A stretch of DNA of 64,000 nt, from assembly GCA_964537685.1 (NCBI GenBank), contig CAZICM010000034.1, positions 38,944 to 102,943 on the forward strand. Direction: 5' to 3'. Each line of letters opens with the position of its first letter. Position 1 is the first letter of the stretch. Of this stretch, positions 56,781 to 64,000 are shown piece by piece. Under the pieces are notes generated by a model. It saw only the letters and a program-made list of their open reading frames with translations, was not told the DNA's origin and searched no databases. This DNA comes from CAZICM01 sp964537685 (GTDB lineage: Bacteria > Myxococcota_A > Polyangia > Polyangiales > Polyangiaceae). A program made the position numbers and the translations under genes.

Positions 56781-56884
56781 ACCATTCTCCCAAAAAAAAC
56801 AATGCGATGAATGCATGAACAATACCAAGATCGCCCCGCCGATGGCATAGACTTTGAATCTCTTCTCATCAGCGAGGAACGCCT

Positions 56885-57991
56885 ATGCAATTCGCCACCT
56901 TGGATGACAGCCCCAGCCGCAATATTGTCCCCACATCGTATTGGCATGCGCTCGAGGATGGCCGTGTTCAATGCGATTTATGCCCTCGTTATTGCAAGCT
57001 TCAAGAAGGCCAGCGCGGCCTATGCTTTGTAAGAGCCCGGAAAGACAATTCGATTGTATTGACAACCTATAACCGCTCCAGCGGATATTGTGTCGACCCC
57101 ATCGAGAAAAAGCCGCTCAATCATTATTTACCAGGCACCCCCATTCTATCGTTTGGGACGGCGGGCTGTAATTTAACCTGCAAGTTCTGCCAAAATTGGG
57201 ACATCAGCAAGTCGCGCGAAGTTGACACGCTTTCGGATGAAGCATCGGCGGAGGCCATCGCAAAAGCCGCGCAGCGCTTGGGATGCAAAAGCGTGGCGTA
57301 TACCTATAACGATCCAATTGTATTTATGGAATATGCGATCGACGTAGCCAAGGCATGCCGGGAGCTGAATATAAAATCGGTGGCGGTGACGGCGGGTTAT
57401 ATCAGTGAAAAGCCGCGGGAAGAGTTTTTTAAATACATGGACGCGGCCAATGTGGATCTCAAAGGCTTCACCGAAAAGTTCTACCGGAATATTTGCGGAG
57501 GACACCTTCAGAATATTTTAGATACACTTGTGTATTTAAAAAAGCATACCAATGTATGGTTTGAACTTACAACTTTATTGATTCCCGATGAAAACGATTC
57601 CGAGGCGGAAATCGAAGAGATGACGCAATGGATTGTGGAACAGCTCGGACCTGATGTTCCGCTGCATTTTACGGCATTTCATCCCGATTTTAAAATGCTG
57701 GACAAGCCGAGCACGCCTCCTTCCACGCTGACCATGGCCCGGAAGATCGCGATGAAAAACGGGATTCGCTATGTGTACACGGGCAATGTGCACGACGAAG
57801 AAGGCGGAAGCACCTATTGCCATCAATGCGGAAAGGTTGTGATTGGGCGGGATTGGTACACGCTGACCCGCTGGAATTTAAATGAAAAAGGCGCCTGTGT
57901 ATTTTGCGGCGCTACATGCGCGGGCGTATTCGATAAAAAACCGGGAACCTGGGGGCCGAAAAGGCTGCCCGTAAGGCTTTCCGGCCTCTAA
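56885..57991 (+). CDS. amrS: AmmeMemoRadiSam system radical SAM enzyme
   Basis: 368 residues. Leading C-x2-C pair region (QCDLCPRYCKL, near 30), then the radical SAM cluster CNLTCKFCQNW (CxxxCxxC, near 98), and a C-terminal double Cys pair (YCHQCGKVV, FCGATC). Reductively cleaves SAM at an iron-sulphur cluster. Paired divergently with amrB; the third member, protein A (AMMECR1), is not nearby and not fused here. Overlaps the convergent VanW gene by 4 bp. Confidence 0.93.
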   Translation: MQFATLDDSPSRNIVPTSYWHALEDGRVQCDLCPRYCKLQEGQRGLCFVRARKDNSIVLTTYNRSSGYCVDPIEKKPLNHYLPGTPILSFGTAGCNLTCKFCQNWDISKSREVDTLSDEASAEAIAKAAQRLGCKSVAYTYNDPIVFMEYAIDVAKACRELNIKSVAVTAGYISEKPREEFFKYMDAANVDLKGFTEKFYRNICGGHLQNILDTLVYLKKHTNVWFELTTLLIPDENDSEAEIEEMTQWIVEQLGPDVPLHFTAFHPDFKMLDKPSTPPSTLTMARKIAMKNGIRYVYTGNVHDEEGGSTYCHQCGKVVIGRDWYTLTRWNLNEKGACVFCGATCAGVFDKKPGTWGPKRLPVRLSGL

Positions 57992-60111
57992 AAAGGCGCA
58001 GGCGCGTCTTCCGATAACACCGGCGGCTCAGCTCCCGGCGAATCTGTCTCGCCGCTCTCGCCCTCTTCCGGCTCGGGACATTTCTCGCCCGTATGGCCAG
58101 GCTCGCCTTCGGGAATACGGCAGGGATGCACAAACACCCGCCGCGGACGAGGCTTGTAAATGACCTTCCGGCTCTCTTCTTTCTTTGTCCCGTCCACAAA
58201 CGTGATGATGCGCGAAACCGTCACCGACCAGCCCACGCTTCCGCTTTCCTTTACTTTCGATTTGCCCGGCGAAAGTTTTGGATTGGGAAGGTATTCTTCG
58301 CGGGGCTTGGTGATATCGTATTTACGCGACACTTTCGCTTGAATTTTCCTCCCGCCATTGTTGCCATACAATTTAATCGTAATGCTTGTTTTATCGTAAA
58401 TGGTTTTAATTAAAATGCCCGACTCCGTGTCATTCCGGATAATCAAATCGGGCTTGGGCCAGGAAAGCGTCGCCTCGTGACCCATGGGATAACGGCTGAA
58501 ATAAAAACTATGAGGTTGTCTTTCAATAATTTCGTATCCACCGTGAAACATTGCATTAAAAAATGTCGTCGCGAATTGGCTTACCCCTCCGCCCATGGTG
58601 TCGACCATTTCGCCGTCCTCAATGCCGGGCGCCATGACAAACCCATTCTTTGCCGTCCTTTCACCGACGGCCTCATTCAAACTAAAGGTCTGCCCGGGCC
58701 TCACGATGCGGCCATTCACCAAATCCGCGATGCGATGAATGTTTTTAACGCGCTCCTGGCAGCAGGGATGATGCGTCGTGGCCTTTGAAACAAGGCCCTC
58801 AATCTTGAGAGCCTGCGCCGCTTCCACCGTGAATTCAGGCGGATCGCCCTCTTCAATCAGCAGAAGCCCGGTGCGGGTTTCGCTGAGCGCCGCTTCATAA
58901 ACGGCTTTGGCGATTTTTTCTGCGGGCATCCGGGTCCCAGGCTGGCCGGGCACAATGGTGATGCGATCCTGCGAATCGACATCAAAACTGGCATCGCGCG
59001 CGGGCTGCTCCAGATAGGGCTTTAGGGGCGCGAGCTTTTCGGCAATCGTTTCCGGATCAAAATACAGCTCATATTGCGCGTCTCCCTGGGTGGGCCTCGC
59101 CCGGAATGCCTTCGCTAAATCGGCGGTCTCCATGCGCAGCAAGAGCTCGGGCAGGGGTTTCAGCGCCGGAGCCGCGGATGGTTGCGCCTCGCTTTCGTCG
59201 CGCTTGCGCCGCTTCTTTTTCGATTTTTTCTTCGGCGGCTCGGCCTCTTCGGCCTTCTTTGGCTCGAGCATTTGTTCAATCAAAGCCTTGGGCAGCATCG
59301 CCTCGTCGGGCTTTAAAATCACCTGCGATGACAGCAGTTTTTGAGCCACCGAAAGCGCCGCATCGAGCCCCGCCTTGTCGCGCTCGGGCTGAATTTCAGC
59401 GAGAGGTAAGTCGATTTCGGCCTTTTGATCGGGCGGCGCCTCCGCAAATATCTTTTCGATCGCCAAGACCGAAGCCTTGCGATCGATGCCATGACCGCGC
59501 CTCGGATAATCCGCAACCGGCTTGTTTTCCTGAACGAGAATCGCGCCTTCAAAGGGCGGATCGGGAACGGCTTTCTTTTCCCATGTTTCAAGCAAGGCTT
59601 GAACAGAAGGCTCGGCAAGAGGCAAAACCGCAGGCTTCACGGCATAGGGCGAGCGAAAACGCGAAAGCCAGAAGCCCAAGTTTTGAAGAAAACCACCTTG
59701 TTTTCCCGAAGAAAGCGCTCGCGCCGCGGTGGCAGGCACATCGAGGGATGCTTCGATTTCCGCAGGCGCAAGCTCAAAGATCTGCTGGCCCACCCGCGCC
59801 GAAATCACCCGCGCTCGAAGCCTTTGATTGAGCTCGCCCAGCACTTGTTCCACACGGTTTTGATCGAATCCCGAAAGCTCTGCATCGAGAACCCAAACAC
59901 CTCTCGGCACCTGATGCGCGCTCAGCCTTGAATCGATCACAAATGCGAGAACGAGCGCGAGCGGCAACAGCAGCAGCCCAAGCGCAAACCCAAATGCCTT
60001 GTTTCGCAGCTTTTTGGGAGCATTCGGCGAAGGAGGAGAAGCTTCAGGCTCCGGGCTTGGCTCACCCTCCGGAGAAAGCACAGAACTCTCGGCGCCGGAT
60101 GTGCCGCTCAT
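57988..60111 (-). CDS. VanW-family protein with PG-binding-like domains
   Basis: 707 residues. Membrane segment near 38-60 (KAFGFALGLLLLPLALVLAFV), then two peptidoglycan-binding-like (PG_binding_4) regions of about 70-430 separated by a Lys-rich stretch, and the VanW domain of about 450-620 (GQTFSLNEAVGERTAKNGFV, GGGVSQFATTFFNAMFHGGY, ERQPHSFYFSRYPMGHEAT). Cell-envelope protein, outside the cytoplasmic membrane. Lies 2 bp from the MepA-like gene, so an operon. Confidence 0.9.
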   Translation of the reverse strand: MSGTSGAESSVLSPEGEPSPEPEASPPSPNAPKKLRNKAFGFALGLLLLPLALVLAFVIDSRLSAHQVPRGVWVLDAELSGFDQNRVEQVLGELNQRLRARVISARVGQQIFELAPAEIEASLDVPATAARALSSGKQGGFLQNLGFWLSRFRSPYAVKPAVLPLAEPSVQALLETWEKKAVPDPPFEGAILVQENKPVADYPRRGHGIDRKASVLAIEKIFAEAPPDQKAEIDLPLAEIQPERDKAGLDAALSVAQKLLSSQVILKPDEAMLPKALIEQMLEPKKAEEAEPPKKKSKKKRRKRDESEAQPSAAPALKPLPELLLRMETADLAKAFRARPTQGDAQYELYFDPETIAEKLAPLKPYLEQPARDASFDVDSQDRITIVPGQPGTRMPAEKIAKAVYEAALSETRTGLLLIEEGDPPEFTVEAAQALKIEGLVSKATTHHPCCQERVKNIHRIADLVNGRIVRPGQTFSLNEAVGERTAKNGFVMAPGIEDGEMVDTMGGGVSQFATTFFNAMFHGGYEIIERQPHSFYFSRYPMGHEATLSWPKPDLIIRNDTESGILIKTIYDKTSITIKLYGNNGGRKIQAKVSRKYDITKPREEYLPNPKLSPGKSKVKESGSVGWSVTVSRIITFVDGTKKEESRKVIYKPRPRRVFVHPCRIPEGEPGHTGEKCPEPEEGESGETDSPGAEPPVLSEDAPAPF

Positions 60112-60113
60112 CG

Positions 60114-61469
60114 CTACAAAGTCGCGGCCGACGCGGTTTTTGAAGCCTCAATCGCCTTTGAAGGAGGCAGCCGCCGGGGAGGCACATTCACCGGCCCGGG
60201 CGCGGGAGGAGGCCCCGAAGGCCGTTTTGGCCGGACGTAAACAGCGGGTGGCGAAGCTTGTTTTTGCTTGGGAATCTTTAGGACTTGCTTGTTTTTAATC
60301 GCATCGCTCTTCAGCCCATTGATCTCGCGAATCGCTTCCACGCTTGTTCCATAGCGTTTTGCGAGAATGCCCAGCGTGTCCCCGCTTCTGGCCTTGTGGA
60401 GGAAAAAGCTTTGAGCCGCGGGAGATGCCGCCTTTTTCGGCGGCGCTTCGTTCACGGTGGACGCAAATAGATTTGCGAATAGGCCATGAGCCCGCCGCCC
60501 GAGCTCTTGCGCGAGCGGATTGTAGAAACGGATATGAATATGATTCACATGGCCTTTGGCGTGGCGGACCAGCGGCCTTTGATGTTTGTTTCTCACCTGA
60601 AAAATGGAATCAAGCCAAAGTGGATCTTCACCAATCCGATAGGCATAATTGTTTAGGAGTTTTTGAATGGAGGTGTCGATTAAAATCATTTCGACATCGG
60701 TTTCTGTAATGAGCGCCTTTACAAAACTCCATGTCTTTTCGGTGTCGAGATTTGTGGCATTGGCCTTTACAAATCCGCGCTTTCCATTCAATAAATAATA
60801 ACTAATATCGACATCACGGCCGGATTGGTGGCTCACATGAGGGGATAGATGACCGCCTTTTTTCGCGCTGATATGACCAATAAATAATTTAGGAGCACCA
60901 GGGAATTGCTCGTTCACCTTTTGAATACTTCGCTTTAAAAAATCGACGGTCTCCTGCGTTCCCCATGCATGGGAAGGATCGACCAATTCCCATTGATCGC
61001 CCGCGGGCATTTGCACACCCGCCACCAATACACCGCGATTGGTGTACCCCACGGATACCGGACCAAACGCTCCTGGATTGGCCCGGAGTTTCTCGGTGAT
61101 TTCTTCCTCGCGAAGCCCTGAAAGCACGGACGGAAGCGCGGGTGCCTGGGTTTGAGGCGCATCGGACCCGGATTCTTCCTCGCCGTCGTCGATTTCTTCC
61201 CCATCGTCGCTATGTTCGCCCTCATCCGAATGCTGGGGCGAAAGCTCTGATTCTTCGGCGCCGCCCGGGGTTTGAGACGGCTTGGTCTCTGCGCTGGGCG
61301 GGAAAGCCATGGGCGCGCCGCCTTGAGAGAGCGCCACGGGCGCCGCGAAAACGCCTGTGTAGGCCGTGTAGGCGTTCTGGGCTGGAGCTGGGCTTGCAGG
61401 CGGATGAGCGGCCGATCCGCACGCGCTTGCCGATACAATCAGGCCCAGCCAGCCCATCCTTCGCATCAT
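60114..61469 (-). CDS. MepA-like murein endopeptidase lipoprotein with LysM
   Basis: 451 residues. Lipobox-like SASACGS near 17; acidic low-complexity linker about 60-110; MepA-type metallopeptidase of about 150-330 with SHQSGRDVDISYYLLNG and the VNHIHIRFYN motif supplying metal-binding His; then a LysM domain (ARSGDTLGILAKRYGTSVEA) near 365-410 and a Pro-rich end. It should cut crosslinks in peptidoglycan. Cotranscribed with the VanW gene. Confidence 0.9.
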   Translation of the reverse strand: MMRRMGWLGLIVSASACGSAAHPPASPAPAQNAYTAYTGVFAAPVALSQGGAPMAFPPSAETKPSQTPGGAEESELSPQHSDEGEHSDDGEEIDDGEEESGSDAPQTQAPALPSVLSGLREEEITEKLRANPGAFGPVSVGYTNRGVLVAGVQMPAGDQWELVDPSHAWGTQETVDFLKRSIQKVNEQFPGAPKLFIGHISAKKGGHLSPHVSHQSGRDVDISYYLLNGKRGFVKANATNLDTEKTWSFVKALITETDVEMILIDTSIQKLLNNYAYRIGEDPLWLDSIFQVRNKHQRPLVRHAKGHVNHIHIRFYNPLAQELGRRAHGLFANLFASTVNEAPPKKAASPAAQSFFLHKARSGDTLGILAKRYGTSVEAIREINGLKSDAIKNKQVLKIPKQKQASPPAVYVRPKRPSGPPPAPGPVNVPPRRLPPSKAIEASKTASAATL

Positions 61470-61577
61470 GGAGCGAGACTATAGACCGATTTCGCCGCCG
61501 CACGCCAGAATCAGGATCGCGTTGAGCTCAATATATCCTTTTGAATTGGAGCTCATTTCTTTCATTTTTATATATTG

Positions 61578-62183
61578 TTATGCAGAGGGAGAATCGGCGC
61601 CTGGATTGGGTGCCTGTTCGCCTGTGCCGTGGCGAAGCCAATAGCCTACGCTCGCGGCCACTTGCTCGGCAAATGGAATGGCCTCGGCATTCTCTTTGAA
61701 TTGGCGAATAGGCACATGCTCTCCATTGGTGGCGACCAGCGATACCAAGGTGCCTCCGCCCTCATCTTCAGGAGCGGGATCGGTGCGCACGCCCGCATAT
61801 TCGCTGACGCTCGCTTCTTCGACCACGGGCCTCAATCGCCAAGGCCGAAATGTCAGCAGCCTAAATGCCCGGGCGGCCGGGTCCAGCCATAGCTCGCTCC
61901 GGCATAAAGCAACAATCGCCGCCAGGAGAAAAAGCGGCGATGTCGCAAGCAGATAGCCTTTCAGCGCAGCCAGCACGGAAAGCCCGGGCATGGGCGACAA
62001 TGCAGCGCTTCCCACGCCGAGCAGCACGAGCCCGCCTCCAAATCCCAGCGCAATTACCAGCGCCGCTGTTTTTCCCGAGCGCAGCCGCAGCAAGATAGGT
62101 TTTGCCTCGCCTGCAGCGGGGCCCGGAGGCGAACCTTGTTCTCGATTGTCCGGCCCGGCGGCCTGGCTTTCGCCTTCATTCAT
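61578..62183 (-). CDS. Two-pass membrane protein
   Basis: 201 residues. Two hydrophobic segments near 38-58 and 70-92 (LVIALGFGGGLVLLGVG and LLATSPLFLLAAIVAL), followed by a soluble part of about 100 residues and an Ala/Pro/Gly-rich tail. No family recognised. May be linked with the cell-wall genes downstream. Confidence 0.7.
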   Translation of the reverse strand: MNEGESQAAGPDNREQGSPPGPAAGEAKPILLRLRSGKTAALVIALGFGGGLVLLGVGSAALSPMPGLSVLAALKGYLLATSPLFLLAAIVALCRSELWLDPAARAFRLLTFRPWRLRPVVEEASVSEYAGVRTDPAPEDEGGGTLVSLVATNGEHVPIRQFKENAEAIPFAEQVAASVGYWLRHGTGEQAPNPGADSPSA

Positions 62184-62308
62184 GCCCCGCCCATATCGCC
62201 AAATTCATTCGATCGCAACGGGCTTGCACCGCAAAACATGCGCCCAGACGCACCATTCGCGTCCATGATGCGCCGGCCTGTGCCAATTTTTAATGTAAAA
62301 CACCGGCC

Positions 62309-62341
62309 TTTTGCCTCTATTTTGCCTCTATGTTGCCTGTA
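62309..62341. promoter_or_regulatory. Three 11-bp tandem repeats
   Basis: TTTTGCCTCTA, TTTTGCCTCTA and TGTTGCCTGTA with an exact 11-bp period, upstream of the candidate sigma-54 promoter. An 11-bp phase is that of OmpR/PhoB-type response-regulator sites. The rest of 62184-62478 shows no gene. Confidence 0.55.
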
Positions 62342-62358
62342 TTAACGCGCGCAAACGA

Positions 62359-62376
62359 TTGGCATGCTGGGTGCAG
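62359..62376 (+). promoter_or_regulatory. Candidate sigma-54 (-24/-12) promoter
   Basis: TTGGCATGCTGGGTGCAG has the TTGGCA -24 element, GG and GC separated by exactly 10 bp, and TGCA at -12. It lies about 120 bp before the small lipoprotein gene at 62497. Match is good but the -12 box is GTGCA instead of TTGCA. Confidence 0.55.
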
Positions 62377-62496
62377 AATGAGAAAGATGCCCCTTGTTTT
62401 ATGCCAATTGCTCCCAACGGATGGGCGCGGCGGCAACAAGAATGATGCATTCTTCATTTTAAGGGGATATTCATCCCAGTGAGAGGAGTTATCACC

Positions 62497-62748
62497 ATGA
62501 ACCGCAAATCATTCTCATTCAAACACCTTGCATGCATTGGGTTTATCGGCGCATTCATGACCATTCCGGCGAGCGGCTGCATTATCGTTGACGACGATAA
62601 CTGCGTCGAAGGCTCACTCACATGTCACGGCGACTTCATCGAGGAATGTGTCGATGATGTATGGGTTGAATTTGATAATTGTGGCGCCGGCTGGTGCGGA
62701 GGCACCTGCGATTATTTGGACGGCGAGCCCGCATGCTTCTGCCCCTAA
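62497..62748 (+). CDS. Small Cys-rich lipoprotein
   Basis: 83 residues from ATG 62497 with AGGAG about 8 nt upstream. Signal peptide ends in a lipobox (IPASGC), then eight or more Cys in about 55 residues (CVEGSLTCHGDFIEECVDD), a compact disulphide-rich fold. Secreted or surface peptide of unknown role. Followed 26 bp on by a kinase gene on the same strand, behind a candidate sigma-54 promoter. Confidence 0.75.
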   Translation: MNRKSFSFKHLACIGFIGAFMTIPASGCIIVDDDNCVEGSLTCHGDFIEECVDDVWVEFDNCGAGWCGGTCDYLDGEPACFCP

Positions 62749-62774
62749 TTGGGGCGCACGGGGTCTTGTAGTTT

Positions 62775-64000
62775 ATGCTGAATGAAAATACCGACGGGCC
62801 GGAGGCGGGAGAGGAAAACAGCGAGGAGCGCATTACGCTTGAAGTGTTTAACCCTCCGCCGGTGAATACGCCCGTGGGCGGTATTCCAGGGCCGGGTACT
62901 CTGGTGGGGGGGACTTATCGCATTGCAAGACAACTTGGCCGAGGTGCAATGGGGGTTATTTTATTGGCCCGTGACGAGCCGCTCCAGCGCGATGTTGCAA
63001 TAAAACTTCTGTATCCCGAGCAAGCGGACGATCATGCGATGTGCAACCGCCTCCTCGAGGAAGCGCGCGCGATGGCCCGCGTGCATCATCCCAATGTGGT
63101 CGAGATTCATGCATTTGGCGAATATCAGGGCAGCCCTTATTTCGTCATGCAATACATCGAAGGCCAAACGCTGGATGAATATACAAAACAGCACGGCGGC
63201 GCGCCCTTGCATTTCGATGAAACATTATTCATATTAGATCAAATTTGCCTGGGCCTTGAAGCCATTCATAAATCGGGGACGGTTCACCGGGATTTAAAGC
63301 CTGGCAATATTCTCGTAGGACATGCGCGCAAAGTCACAATCGGCGACTTGGGCCTTGCCCACCGGTACAATCAATTCGATCCGAATGCCCGTTTTTCAAT
63401 GTGCGGCACCCCCGCGTATATCGCTCCCGAGCAGGCGCTCGCGCAAGACATCCCGCCTCAGCTTCTGCCGCGTGCCGATATTTATGCATTGGGTGTCATA
63501 TCTTATTGGATGCTCGCCGGTAAATTGCCCTTTGAAGCCCAATCCATTACCGAAATGCTCAGGCTGCACGCCTATGCCGAACCGCTTCCGCCCAACACGA
63601 TTAATCCTGAGCTACCGCCTTCTTTTAATGGGCCGATCCTGTCGGCGCTCAGTAAAGATCCCCGGAAAAGGCTTTCAAGCGCCGAGGATTTTAGGCTTGC
63701 GCTGCATATGGCGCGAATCGACGCGCCGATTTCAAGACAGTTCCGTTTCGTACACATTCTCATTGTCGATGATAACGATGATTTTCGAACTTTTGTATCC
63801 GATGTGCTGGGCGCGGCGCTTCCGGGCATTCATATTTTAGAAGCCGAAAATGGCGAGAAAGCCCTGGAAATGGTTCAGGAAAAAGCCCCTTCCCTCGCCA
63901 TTGTGGACCTTGAAATGCCCGGAATGGACGGTGCGCGCCTCACCTCGGAATTAAGAAATCTAAACGGCGTACCAACATTTCCGATCATTATCGCAACGGG
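62775..64000 (+). CDS. Ser/Thr protein kinase fused to a response-regulator receiver, truncated by window end
   Basis: From ATG 62775 the frame stays open to the edge (about 408 residues visible). Kinase domain of about 40-310: glycine loop LGRGAMGVILLA, catalytic Lys in DVAIKLL, catalytic loop HRDLKPGNI, DLG in place of DFG, and APEQAL. After a short linker comes a receiver domain starting about residue 325 (ILIVDDNDDFRTFV) with the phospho-acceptor region VDLEMPGMDG. The hybrid joins Hanks-type and two-component signalling. Cytoplasmic part only is seen. Confidence 0.92.
   Translation, partial: MLNENTDGPEAGEENSEERITLEVFNPPPVNTPVGGIPGPGTLVGGTYRIARQLGRGAMGVILLARDEPLQRDVAIKLLYPEQADDHAMCNRLLEEARAMARVHHPNVVEIHAFGEYQGSPYFVMQYIEGQTLDEYTKQHGGAPLHFDETLFILDQICLGLEAIHKSGTVHRDLKPGNILVGHARKVTIGDLGLAHRYNQFDPNARFSMCGTPAYIAPEQALAQDIPPQLLPRADIYALGVISYWMLAGKLPFEAQSITEMLRLHAYAEPLPPNTINPELPPSFNGPILSALSKDPRKRLSSAEDFRLALHMARIDAPISRQFRFVHILIVDDNDDFRTFVSDVLGAALPGIHILEAENGEKALEMVQEKAPSLAIVDLEMPGMDGARLTSELRNLNGVPTFPIIIAT

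Overview
The window looks like chromosome of a Myxococcota-type bacterium (Polyangia-like; inferred from gene content, not from any search). Pointers are FHA, PEGA and Ser/Thr-kinase proteins, many lipoproteins with Gly/Ser-rich or Cys-rich tails, a DeoC plus two-ALDH cluster, multihaem cytochromes and a Ser/Thr kinase fused to a receiver domain. A 100-base run of N at 30535-30634 is an assembly gap.

Layout. 1-16.2 kb is ordinary chromosome: secreted Cys-rich protein, FHA protein, lon, a formylglycine-generating-enzyme-like protein, a pentahaem cytochrome, fmt, two divergent XRE regulators around an AT-rich spacer full of repeats, the ALDH-ALDH-deoC cluster, a lipoprotein peroxiredoxin and an alpha/beta hydrolase. 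At 16382 lies tRNA-Thr(CGT).

From 16407 to 35596 an integrated element of about 19.1 kb occupies the tRNA. It is bounded by a perfect 48-bp repeat of the tRNA 3' part (16407-16454 and 35549-35596), carries a tyrosine recombinase whose last codons run antisense through the tRNA, and has paired CTCGAGACC arm-type repeats near both ends. Its minus strand (34555 down to 23845) is one tightly packed operon of about 13 genes: membrane and coiled-coil proteins, two Cys-His peptidase-like proteins, a repeat protein interrupted by the gap, beta-rich proteins of unknown role, and a second tyrosine recombinase. Its plus strand (18651-23831) carries a five-gene cassette: PEGA-type membrane protein, two related lipoproteins, a tandem pseudokinase with a membrane anchor, and a membrane protein. 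I see no terminase, portal, tail, packaging ATPase, relaxase or replication initiator. The most economical reading is an undescribed non-tailed, membrane-protein-rich provirus or a satellite-like element carrying a kinase-like cargo. This is inference.

35.6-64 kb returns to chromosome: a frame-disrupted gene beside attR, a coupled FIST/STAS pair, a DUF4856-like/imelysin/HTTM/TonB-receptor operon behind a Fur-like palindrome (probable iron uptake), an AlkZ-like protein, an orphan anti-sigma factor, a SUV3-like helicase, a HAD phosphatase, an amine oxidase, the AmrB/AmrS pair, a VanW and MepA cell-wall cluster, and, behind a candidate sigma-54 promoter, a small Cys-rich lipoprotein and a Ser/Thr kinase-receiver hybrid cut by the window end.
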